Source: Clostridiaceae bacterium (GTDB lineage: Bacteria; Bacillota; Clostridia; Oscillospirales; Acutalibacteraceae). Taken from it: 39,037 bases of DNA. The notes beneath the pieces were generated by a model. The model was not told where the DNA came from and did not search any database. It was given only the letters and a program-made list of their open reading frames with translations. The position numbers and the translations under genes were made by a program. The stretch is from the NCBI GenBank assembly GCA_016297645.1, contig JAEDGF010000008.1, positions 1-39,037 on the forward strand. The letters are read 5' to 3'. Every line of letters starts with the position of its first letter. The stretch's first letter is position 1. Of this stretch, positions 1 through 7,433 are shown piece by piece.

Positions 1-713
1 ATTTGAATCTCCTGTTTAAGAAAGGCGAAGTCACCGCAATAGTAGGACGAAACGGCGCAGGAAAATCCACATTTTTCAAGCTGCTGTTGAGATTTTACGA
101 CCCCGACTGCGGAGAGATACTGTATAACGGAGTTAACATAAAGCAGTTCGTCCTTGAAAAATACCGACACAAGATAGCAACCGTTTTTCAGGACTGTAAG
201 GTATTCGCTCTCACCATTGCCGAGAATACTCTCTGCCGTGAGAAAGTAACGGAAGCCGACCGCGAAACGGTAAAATACGCGCTGAAAAACAGCGGCGCGG
301 ACAGCTTTACCGAGAAGCTCCCTAATAAAGAGGACACCGTGCTGACCCGAGAATTCGACAAGAACGGAGTCGGGCTTTCGGGCGGCGAGCAGCAGAAGCT
401 CGCAGTCGCGAGGATGTTTGCAAGGGATTTCGATATTGCCGTTCTTGATGAGCCTTCCTCCGCGCTTGACCCGATAGCGGAATACAAAATGTATGAAAAT
501 CTCATGAAGGGCACCGACGGCAAAACCGTTATATACATTTCGCACCGTCTTTCGAGCGCGTCACTGTCGGATAAGGTATACTTTTTTGAAAACGGCACGG
601 TCAAAGAACAGGGAACGCACGAAGAGCTTATTGCTCTCGGCGGCGAATACGCGAGGTTATTTACTCTGCAAGCGTCCAACTACACTTCCGAAGCGGAGGT
701 GACAGGCGAATGA
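1..713 (+). CDS. ABC exporter ATP-binding subunit, 5'-truncated
   Basis: Nucleotide-binding half of an ABC exporter, cut by the left edge of the window; the reading frame is open from base 3 and the transmembrane half must lie outside. Visible motifs: Walker A GRNGAGKST near the new N-terminus, Q-loop FQDCKVF, signature LSGGEQQ, Walker B IAVLDEPSSALDP and an H-loop in YISHRLSSA. The stop overlaps the next gene by 4 bp, so the two are translationally coupled and probably form a heterodimeric exporter energised by ATP. The substrate cannot be read from the sequence. A TTG at base 3 is possible as a start, but the Walker A lies so close that this is almost certainly an internal codon. Confidence 0.93.
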   Translation, partial: LNLLFKKGEVTAIVGRNGAGKSTFFKLLLRFYDPDCGEILYNGVNIKQFVLEKYRHKIATVFQDCKVFALTIAENTLCREKVTEADRETVKYALKNSGADSFTEKLPNKEDTVLTREFDKNGVGLSGGEQQKLAVARMFARDFDIAVLDEPSSALDPIAEYKMYENLMKGTDGKTVIYISHRLSSASLSDKVYFFENGTVKEQGTHEELIALGGEYARLFTLQASNYTSEAEVTGE

Positions 714-2506
714 AGAAGCAAAAGAAAAACGGCGAACACGGTATACTGTCAAACCTGTGGTTCCTGTTCAAAATATTCGTGAGGACCTCTCCCCTTTTGA
801 CACTCGGCGAGATAATTCTTTCAATCCTGTCACGCATCCCGTCAAGGCTTGTCGCCGTAATAGGCGTAAAATTTATAATCGACGAGGTTGAAAAAGGAAG
901 CACCGAAAGAATCATTATCGGGCTGATAACAATAGCGGCGGTAATGATAATTTCCCAGCTTATAAATTCCGTTTTTTACGAGATGTACATTCACCGCGAA
1001 CGGGAAAAGCTCGAGCTGAAAATACAGTCCATGCTGTTCAAAAAGGCTGCCGAAATTGACCTCGGTGCATACGACGATCCGGATTTTTATTCCGATTTCG
1101 TCCTTGCTTTCGAAAATGTCCGCAATTTTATCAACAGAACATACTGGCGCGAGTACATTGAAGAAATCGTCAGTCTTATCCTTATTTCGGGAATAATAGT
1201 TTCAATCGACCCCGTCATACTGGCAATTATTCTCGTTTCCTCCGCAATATCCGTCCCGTTATGCCGGAAAACAGGTCTGCTTTTCGCGGATAAAAGAAGG
1301 GATACAACGGAAATACGGAGAAAATCGGATTACTTTTTCCGTCTGTTCTATCAGCCGGAGTACGCAGGCGAGATACGAACCTCCGAAATTTCGCCGCTGC
1401 TTACCAAACGGTTCTCCGAAATGCAGGACTCTGCCGTCGAAATGCGCGTTGCCTACGACAAAAAAAGCTGCGGCTTGAATTATCTCAATTCAGCTATTGC
1501 AAATATTCTGCTGTTGCTGACAGCGTCGGGCTTGTATCTCGGGTACAGAATTACGGTCACAAAAACGCTCTCGACCGGCGACTTTGTAGCTGTTTTTAAC
1601 GGAATTGCCGTTATATCGGGCGTAGTTTCGTATCTGACCGGCTACGGACTTACAATGCTCACCGAGCGCTCGAAAATGGTTGAAAAGATGCGCGGTTTTT
1701 TAAGCACCGAGCCGACGGTAACGGACGGCGAACTAACTGCCGAGTGCGGCGCACCCGAAACGATAAAAGCCGAAAACATCGTTTTTTCTTACAAAGGCTC
1801 GAATAAAAACAGCGTTGACGGCATTTCGTTTGAAATAAAACCGTACGAGAAAATAGCGCTCGTCGGCTACAACGGCGCCGGAAAAACCACACTCACAAAC
1901 CTGCTGCTGCGCCTTTACGATGTTACGGACGGAAAAATCACCGTCGGAAACGACGACATACGAAATATGACGCTTTCATCTCACAGAGAAAGGTTTGCGG
2001 CAGTATTTCAGGACTTCAAAATATTCTCGGCGTCACTGGGAACGAATGTCGCACTGTCCCGGGAATATGACGAAAAGCGCGTTTTGGCTGCACTTGAAGC
2101 CGCAGGATTCGATAAAGAGCTTCCGAACGGACTTGACACCGTCTTGCTTCGCGAGTTCGATGAAAACGGCGTAATGCTTTCCGGCGGCGAGCAGCAAAAG
2201 ATCGCCGTTGCGCGCGCCTTCTACAAAAACTGTCCGTACATAATTCTTGACGAGCCGTCCGCGAACCTCGATCCCGAGGCGGAATATGAGCTGAACAGAA
2301 CGATAACCGACAAGGCGAAAGACAAAACGGTTATTTTCATTTCGCACCGTCTTTCAACAACCCGAATCGCGGACAGAATTCTGATGCTTGAAAACGGAAA
2401 GATAATCGAAAGCGGCACACACGATGAACTGATGGCACTCGGCGGCAAATACGCGGAGATGTTTTCCTTGCAGGCTGAGAAGTACAAAACGGCGCACACG
2501 GAGTAA
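710..2506 (+). CDS. ABC transporter ATP-binding/permease protein
   Basis: Full-length half-transporter of 598 residues with the exporter layout: hydrophobic transmembrane domain over about residues 20-325, then a nucleotide-binding domain. The NBD shows Walker A GYNGAGKTT, Q-loop FQDFKIF, signature LSGGEQQ, Walker B YIILDEPSANLDP and H-loop FISHRLSTT, so it looks catalytically intact. Its start codon overlaps the stop of the preceding ABC gene, suggesting the two products pair in the membrane. Clostridial exporters of this type carry drugs, lipids or peptides; nothing nearby identifies the cargo. A strong hairpin terminator lies about 120 bp past the stop. Confidence 0.93.
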   Translation: MKKQKKNGEHGILSNLWFLFKIFVRTSPLLTLGEIILSILSRIPSRLVAVIGVKFIIDEVEKGSTERIIIGLITIAAVMIISQLINSVFYEMYIHREREKLELKIQSMLFKKAAEIDLGAYDDPDFYSDFVLAFENVRNFINRTYWREYIEEIVSLILISGIIVSIDPVILAIILVSSAISVPLCRKTGLLFADKRRDTTEIRRKSDYFFRLFYQPEYAGEIRTSEISPLLTKRFSEMQDSAVEMRVAYDKKSCGLNYLNSAIANILLLLTASGLYLGYRITVTKTLSTGDFVAVFNGIAVISGVVSYLTGYGLTMLTERSKMVEKMRGFLSTEPTVTDGELTAECGAPETIKAENIVFSYKGSNKNSVDGISFEIKPYEKIALVGYNGAGKTTLTNLLLRLYDVTDGKITVGNDDIRNMTLSSHRERFAAVFQDFKIFSASLGTNVALSREYDEKRVLAALEAAGFDKELPNGLDTVLLREFDENGVMLSGGEQQKIAVARAFYKNCPYIILDEPSANLDPEAEYELNRTITDKAKDKTVIFISHRLSTTRIADRILMLENGKIIESGTHDELMALGGKYAEMFSLQAEKYKTAHTE

Positions 2507-2623
2507 AATCAGATATCGACTATTTACGGAAATTTTTCGATTCCCGATATTTTTCACTTCGAAGTAAGTCGACTTTTACCCTAAGTTTTAAGTGACAATT
2601 CGTCATTTATGTAACACGGCACT

Positions 2624-2668
2624 AAAAAAATACAGACAGACGAAAACAACGGTCTGCCTGTATTTTTT
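2624..2668. terminator. Bidirectional rho-independent terminator
   Basis: A 17-bp inverted repeat (arms about 2625-2641 and 2652-2668) with a 10-nt loop, A-tract on one side and T-tract on the other. On the plus strand it ends the ABC exporter operon. On the minus strand it ends the SpoVM-like unit; the one non-complementary position becomes a G-U pair in that RNA, so the hairpin is better on the minus strand. Confidence 0.85.
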
Positions 2669-2728
2669 GTTTTTCTTCGTCTATCTCCGCATCTGTCCCG
2701 CAAATACTCTGCGGCTGAATTCTGCCGG

Positions 2729-2794
2729 TCAGCGGCAAAAGAGCTTCAACAGCGGACGCAGGAAACCGGGAGCCATGAAAACCGCCACTCGCAT
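2729..2794 (-). CDS. spoVM: SpoVM-like amphipathic sporulation micropeptide (21 aa)
   Basis: A 21-codon ORF starting MRVAVFMAP and ending LLKLFCR. A TAGGAGGT ribosome site that includes the upstream gene's stop codon sits 6 nt before its ATG. It aligns without gaps to B. subtilis SpoVM (26 aa, MKFYTIKLPKFLGG...): basic residue 2, Pro9, Phe11-Leu12 and a basic residue at 17 all coincide. SpoVM is a peripheral amphipathic helix that marks the convex forespore membrane and recruits SpoIVA for coat assembly; Pro9 is known to matter for its function. Position also fits: in Bacillus spoVM lies a few genes after prkC-rsgA, as here. It is shorter than the Bacillus peptide and lacks its charged C-terminal tail. 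The assignment is inferred from motif plus gene order; no database search was possible. Confidence 0.72.
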   Translation of the reverse strand: MRVAVFMAPGFLRPLLKLFCR

Positions 2795-2804
2795 AAGGCA
2801 CCTC

Positions 2805-2957
2805 CTAAACATTCGTCCTCAACAGGAGAAGCCCCGAAAAAACCAACAGCACCGCAAGAGCGACTATGATGAATTTGCTCGGAAAGCAATAGGCGAGAAA
2901 CAGCCCCAAGCCGAACGAAATAACGCATATTCCTTTTCCTGAACACTTTCTTCGCAT
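2805..2957 (-). CDS. Small hydrophobic membrane protein (50 aa), unknown function
   Basis: A 50-codon ORF starting MRRKCSGKGICV and ending SGLLLLRTNV. A GGAGGT site lies 4 nt upstream of the ATG, and the next small gene begins 10 nt after the stop. After a basic, cysteine-containing N-terminus there are two apolar segments, about residues 11-25 and 29-46, separated by a short C-F-P-S-K turn: a two-helix hairpin that would sit in the membrane. I do not recognise a named family with certainty; short proteins of this style occur in clostridial genomes. Its coupling to the SpoVM-like ORF suggests, but does not prove, a sporulation or membrane-shape role. Confidence 0.65.
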   Translation of the reverse strand: MRRKCSGKGICVISFGLGLFLAYCFPSKFIIVALAVLLVFSGLLLLRTNV

Positions 2958-3254
2958 AATACCTCCGGCCTTTCATTTAGTCGCAGTAATACATATGAAC
3001 GGCAGTGCTGCGCATATGTACGCGGTAGGGTGCAAAACACACGGTTTTTGCCGCCTTAACGGGCACGGTTTAGTGTAAAGACGGACATTTTGCCGTTCAG
3101 AGAAAAGCAAAAAGTTTTTTTTGCCGCCGTCCCCGTTTTCTCCTGCTCTGAGCGTTTCACTATATTATACGGCACAAGTGCCGAAAGCGTTACCGAGAAG
3201 CAGCTCCGGCAGGCAATAACTTTTCACAGACTCCGGCACTTACACGATATTTCG
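2958..3254. other. Intergenic region upstream of the micro-gene pair
   Basis: No convincing gene on either strand between the rsgA terminator and the 50-residue ORF. On the minus strand it holds a TATAAT (3164-3169) directly abutting a 6-2-6 inverted repeat CGGCAC/GTGCCG (3170-3183), without a recognisable -35. Nearer the gene, two CATATG hexamers 15 nt apart (2990-2997 and 3013-3019) lie at promoter distance from the ATG. Either could be the promoter of the micro-gene pair. Confidence 0.45.
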
Positions 3255-3290
3255 TAAAAAAAAACGCCGCCCGTAACGGCAGCGTCGTAA
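3255..3290 (-). terminator. Terminator of the rsgA-ending operon
   Basis: Stem arms 3264-3271 and 3278-3285 (ACGCTGCC / GGCGGCGT on the minus strand, one mismatch) with a 6-nt loop, followed on the minus strand by nine T residues. It lies about 85 bp past the rsgA stop. An A-tract on the other side may give weak termination in the opposite direction. Confidence 0.75.
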
Positions 3291-3370
3291 AAAAAACAGA
3301 ACGGAATTGTATGTAAATTCAATATTTATCCGAAGCTTTCAGTCAATCTCAATTTATCTTTCGGACAAAT

Positions 3371-4249
3371 TCAATCCCATGCCTTTATGTTTTTAACTTC
3401 CTCGTACATACGCAGATAACTCTCGTGTCTTGACACCGGAATTTCTCCGTTTTTGACCGCTTCGCAAACGGCGCAGCCCTTGTCGCGCGTATGAGAGCAG
3501 GACGGATAAAAGCGGCATTCCGTGATAAATCTGCGAAATTCCGGAAACTGCTCGGCAAGCTCCTCTTTTTCCACAAGCAGCGGACTTGCCGACTGCTCGA
3601 ACGACGAAAACCCGGGAGTGTCGGCAATATAACCGCCGCAGGCGCTGTAAAGACTTACGCTGCGCGTTGTGTGCCGTCCTCTGCCGAGCTTCTCGCTTAT
3701 CCCGTTTGTTTCAAGCGACAAATCGGGGACAAGGGCGTTTATAAGGCTCGATTTTCCGACGCCCGAGTTACCGGTGAAGGCACAGCGGCAGCCGGAAATA
3801 AGCGCGGCGATCTTATCAAGCCCCTCACCCGTGACAGACGAACACTTCACGGTCGAAAAACCGCATTTTTCGTATATATCGCAAAGCAGCTGAGCGTCGT
3901 CAAGCTCGCATTTCGAAAATACGATAACGGGTTCGATTCCGCTTTTTTCGGCAAAGACCGACATCTTATCTATTACAAAAATGTTCGGCTCGGGCGATTT
4001 TACGGACGAAACGATAAACAGTCTGTCGAGGTTCGCGACCGGGGGGCGAAGCAAATAGTTCTTCCGCTCCCATATTCTAACGACCGTTCCCTTTTCACCG
4101 TCCGTTTCTATCGTAACGCTGTCGCCGACAAGCGGAGAAACGCCCTCCTTGCGGAAAGCGCCTCTTGCTCTGCATTCATATACCGTGCCTTCGGCTTCAA
4201 CATAGTAAAAGCCGCTCAAAGCACGAATTATTGTACCGTTTATCTCCAT
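3371..4249 (-). CDS. rsgA: Ribosome small subunit-dependent GTPase A
   Basis: Circularly permuted GTPase that helps late 30S subunit maturation; 292 residues, normal length. Domains in order: OB fold (about 1-65), GTPase with the G4 region first (SKCE, 112-115), then P-loop GNSGVGKS (160-167), switch-like GRHTTR (191-196) and DTPGF (210-214), then a C-terminal zinc site (C245, C251, H253, C259). Two oddities: the G4 motif, normally N/T-K-x-D, reads S-K-C-E, and the first zinc cysteine pair is spaced C-x5-C rather than the C-x4-C I know from the family. The start lies 11 nt after the prkC stop. As in Bacillus it follows prpC-prkC; rpe and thiN do not follow it. Confidence 0.95.
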   Translation of the reverse strand: MEINGTIIRALSGFYYVEAEGTVYECRARGAFRKEGVSPLVGDSVTIETDGEKGTVVRIWERKNYLLRPPVANLDRLFIVSSVKSPEPNIFVIDKMSVFAEKSGIEPVIVFSKCELDDAQLLCDIYEKCGFSTVKCSSVTGEGLDKIAALISGCRCAFTGNSGVGKSSLINALVPDLSLETNGISEKLGRGRHTTRSVSLYSACGGYIADTPGFSSFEQSASPLLVEKEELAEQFPEFRRFITECRFYPSCSHTRDKGCAVCEAVKNGEIPVSRHESYLRMYEEVKNIKAWD

Positions 4250-4260
4250 GCAGGTTACCC

Positions 4261-6699
4261 TTATGTGGCAGGCTCCGGCTGCGGTTCCGTCGCAGGCGGG
4301 ACATCGGGATGAGGCTCCGTTGCGGGCGGTTCGGTGGCGGGCGTACCGGTCGCAGGCTCAACGGAGGTCACAGGCTCGGAGGGAACAAGGCTTCCGTCAG
4401 GACCAAGACTGATAACTATTGAAACGGTTATCGAGGTCGAGTATTTTGTAAGGCGGCTGCTCACGGGGGTCTGCGAAATAACGCAGCCTGCCGGAACGGT
4501 GTCGCTGTGTTCGGTAGTGACCGCAACATTATCAAAGAAAGACGCGGAGAGTATCTGTTTTGCTTCGCTCTCGGTTTTTCCGATAACATCGGGAACGCTC
4601 GCCTTGTAATTGTAGGAATACGCCGTGACATTCTTAAACTCGGGCGTAGCTTTCGTGAAGTCGATATTTCCGCTGTACAGAAGGGAGTTGTCTATATATA
4701 TCTTAAATGTGTTGTCCTCACCGGAGCCGGTAAAGCTCAGCGAAAGATGAGAGCCGTCAAGCGTTACATCGGGAATGATATTATACGCATTGTCGTTAAG
4801 ATAGAGCTTTATACTGCCCTTCGCGCTTTCGCCGAGAGCGGGAAGCGCGATGCTGAGATCAGCCGTGGCGGATGCGGGAATGCCGTTGCCGACAACGAGA
4901 TTGACATAAACGCCCATCTTGACGGCACGGTAGCTTTCGGGGTTCTGACCGATAACATAATCTTTAAGAGATGCGGCGCTCGACTCATATGTGACGGCAC
5001 CGACTATCAGACCGGCAGCCTGAATTTTGGCTCTTGCTACGCTCAGCTGGTCGCCGACGACATTCGGAACCTTTGAGGAGTCCACGCCGTCGCTTTCGGA
5101 AGCATAGTAGACCTTAACGGTAAAGCCGTTGGGAGCATATGTGTTCTCGCTCGGGTCGGTGCTGATAACGGTATTCTTCTGCGCTTCGCCCTTGTCGTCA
5201 ATAGTCGGGACGAGAACGACATTGAACCCGAGGGACTTCAAAAGCGTTTCGGCTTCTATATAGTTAAGTCCTTTTACGGCTTTTATCAGAACCATCTCGC
5301 CGCGCGAAGCTACTTTGACAGTTATAACGGTATCCTTCGACACCTTTTTTCCGGCGCTCGGGGACTGGTCGCAGATCTTACCATCATCGTAGGTATTATT
5401 GTAAATGAACTGTTCTTCGAGAATATAGTCGGGGTATTTTTCTTTTGCTTCTTCAAATGTGAGATTTATAAGGTTCGGCACCTCTATTTTGTCTTTTGAG
5501 AAAATACCGAAGAAATCGAGCTTCGACCAGAAGCTGCCCTCATCGCTCTGCGACGCATCGGAGGTATTGCCGTCGTTGCCCTTGAAGAACGATTTTATCG
5601 GGTCGGCGAATGCAACGAGCATGATTATTCCGACAATAATCACCAGTGAAATGGCAACGCCTATGAGTATCGGCAAAGTCATGTTTCTCTCGCCGTCGGA
5701 ATCGTCGTCCTCCTCGTCCTCTTCCTCCTCGCCGTCGGTATATTCGCTTTCTTCTTCAACTATCCTTACGGGAGCGTCCGTTTTGACAACCGGTGCGGCA
5801 GGGTCGATGTACTTTGTGGGGTTTTTATCCGTGAAATACGAATACTCGAAATCAACGAGCGGATTCTTCTTGAATTCATCGAGATCGAGCAGAAATTCAG
5901 CCGCGGACTGATATCTGTCGGCAGGATCCTTCTGCATGGCTTTGAGCGTTATCTGTTCAAGACCGAGCGGGATGGAAGGATTTATGCTTCGAAGGCTCGG
6001 GGCATCCTGACGAACCTGCATCTCGGCGACCGATTCATCGCATTCCGAGTCAAACGGGAGCTTGCCCGTGAGCATTTCATAAAGGACAACCCCCACGGAA
6101 TACAGGTCGCTTCGTGCATCGGTCTGTTCGCCGCGCACCTGCTCGGGGCTGACATAGTGAACGGAGCCTATCGCACAGTTCTCACGGATAGAACGCGCGT
6201 CATTACGGGAAAAACAGGCTATGCCGAAATCCGTGACCTTGATTCCGGCGTTGGGGAGAAGGAGAATATTCTGCGGCTTGATGTCGCGGTGGATTATTCC
6301 CTTGTCGTGGGCGTGTTGAAGCGCTTTAAGTATCTGGATAACGAAGTGGAGCGCTTCCTTCCAGTCAACTATCTTTTGACGCTCGATATACTCTTTGAGA
6401 GTAATGCCCTCAACATATTCCATAACGATGTATTGCAGGTCTTCACTCAGGCAGACATCGTAGACCTTAACTATGTTCGGGTGGGACAGCAGAGCTATCA
6501 CCTTTGCTTCGTTTTTAAAACGAAGGCGGAACTCCTCGTTTGCGAGAAATTCGTCTTTGAGTATTTTTATTGCTACTATTCTGTCGTCGATGCGGTCGTA
6601 TGCCTTATAGACATAAGCCATTCCGCCGATACCGAGAATTTCGCGTATTTCGTATCTTTCTCCGAGAATTTTTCCGGCATATTTATCTGTCATAATCAT
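4261..6699 (-). CDS. prkC: PASTA-domain serine/threonine protein kinase
   Basis: Membrane eukaryotic-like kinase of 812 residues that senses muropeptides or lipid II through extracellular PASTA repeats and phosphorylates cytosolic proteins. Kinase domain about 10-275: glycine loop GIGGMAYVY (23-31), Lys45, HRD 137-139, DFG 157-159. Then an acidic linker rich in E and D, one membrane helix (about 343-366) and four PASTA repeats. An extra beta-rich stretch of about 95 residues separates the third and fourth repeats, and the C-terminus is a Pro/Thr/Glu-rich tail. The start overlaps the prpC stop by 4 bp, tying it to its antagonist phosphatase. In Bacillus and Clostridium the pair affects germination, cell wall and stationary-phase control. 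Confidence 0.96.
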   Translation of the reverse strand: MIMTDKYAGKILGERYEIREILGIGGMAYVYKAYDRIDDRIVAIKILKDEFLANEEFRLRFKNEAKVIALLSHPNIVKVYDVCLSEDLQYIVMEYVEGITLKEYIERQKIVDWKEALHFVIQILKALQHAHDKGIIHRDIKPQNILLLPNAGIKVTDFGIACFSRNDARSIRENCAIGSVHYVSPEQVRGEQTDARSDLYSVGVVLYEMLTGKLPFDSECDESVAEMQVRQDAPSLRSINPSIPLGLEQITLKAMQKDPADRYQSAAEFLLDLDEFKKNPLVDFEYSYFTDKNPTKYIDPAAPVVKTDAPVRIVEEESEYTDGEEEEDEEDDDSDGERNMTLPILIGVAISLVIIVGIIMLVAFADPIKSFFKGNDGNTSDASQSDEGSFWSKLDFFGIFSKDKIEVPNLINLTFEEAKEKYPDYILEEQFIYNNTYDDGKICDQSPSAGKKVSKDTVITVKVASRGEMVLIKAVKGLNYIEAETLLKSLGFNVVLVPTIDDKGEAQKNTVISTDPSENTYAPNGFTVKVYYASESDGVDSSKVPNVVGDQLSVARAKIQAAGLIVGAVTYESSAASLKDYVIGQNPESYRAVKMGVYVNLVVGNGIPASATADLSIALPALGESAKGSIKLYLNDNAYNIIPDVTLDGSHLSLSFTGSGEDNTFKIYIDNSLLYSGNIDFTKATPEFKNVTAYSYNYKASVPDVIGKTESEAKQILSASFFDNVAVTTEHSDTVPAGCVISQTPVSSRLTKYSTSITVSIVISLGPDGSLVPSEPVTSVEPATGTPATEPPATEPHPDVPPATEPQPEPAT

Positions 6700-7433
6700 T
6701 CTCCTTGCGCCGGTGAAATAACAACGGCTGTAATATTATCTCCGCCGCCGTTTTTGTTGGCAGCGGCTGCAAGCCTCTCAGCAGCGTCTTTTATCGGGAA
6801 GCTGCGGAGTATCTCCTCCGCCTCATCGTTGCCGACGAAATTATACAGTCCGTCGGAACACAGCAGCAGAAGCTCTCCGGGTTGAAGTGTTAATATATCG
6901 TAGTCGACATCAATAGTGTCGTTAATACCGAGCGCACGCGTTATATAGTTTCGTTTCGGATGACCGGCAGCCTCCTCCTCGGAAAGCCGCCCGGCGTCGA
7001 CAAGCTCCTGAACGAACGAATGATCCTTTGTTACGCGGCGCAGCTTACCGTCAAAAACATAGCACCGGCTGTCGCCTGCGTGGGCAATCACGGCTTCGCT
7101 GCCGATTACGGCGGCGGCTACCACAGTTGTACCCATTCCTTTACAGCTGATGTTTTTTTCGGCTTCGCTGCCGATAACGGCATTCGCCGCGCTTATTGCG
7201 GATTCGAACAGCGCACGGACGGACGAAAAAGGCATATCCTTTCGCCAGCCGTTATTGATACGCTCCGAGATTATCTTAACGGCAAGTCCCGAAGCGACCT
7301 CGCCCGCATTCTCGCCGCCCATGCCGTCGCAAACAACGGCGACGCACGAGTTGTCGTCCGGCTTGCAGACATAGCAGGCGTCCTCGTTCACGGGGCGCTT
7401 TCTGCCCCTGTCCGTAACACAAGAATAAATCAA
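6696..7433 (-). CDS. prpC: PP2C-family Ser/Thr protein phosphatase
   Basis: Metal-dependent (Mn2+/Mg2+) soluble phosphatase of 245 residues, the usual length for bacterial PrpC/Stp1. PP2C motifs in order: RPVNED near residue 13, VCDGMGG with metal-binding Asp, HAGDSR, CSDGL and GGGDN near the C-terminus. It removes phosphates placed by the neighbouring kinase PrkC. It overlaps both neighbours by ATGA-type 4-bp junctions (rlmN upstream, prkC downstream), so expression of the three is coupled. Confidence 0.96.
   Translation of the reverse strand: MIYSCVTDRGRKRPVNEDACYVCKPDDNSCVAVVCDGMGGENAGEVASGLAVKIISERINNGWRKDMPFSSVRALFESAISAANAVIGSEAEKNISCKGMGTTVVAAAVIGSEAVIAHAGDSRCYVFDGKLRRVTKDHSFVQELVDAGRLSEEEAAGHPKRNYITRALGINDTIDVDYDILTLQPGELLLLCSDGLYNFVGNDEAEEILRSFPIKDAAERLAAAANKNGGGDNITAVVISPAQGE

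Noticed and set aside
2592..2942. 116-codon plus-strand open frame
   Set aside because: It runs through the bidirectional terminator and is antisense to the two micro-ORFs; no ribosome site and a composition of translated non-coding sequence.
2746..2976. 76-codon minus-strand open frame overlapping the micro-ORFs
   Set aside because: Different frame from the 50-residue ORF, no ribosome site, and a protein with no hydrophobic or family pattern; the frame with AGGAGG-type sites is preferred.
3491..4312. 273-codon plus-strand open frame
   Set aside because: Antisense to rsgA with its full GTPase motif set; no ribosome site or recognisable protein features.
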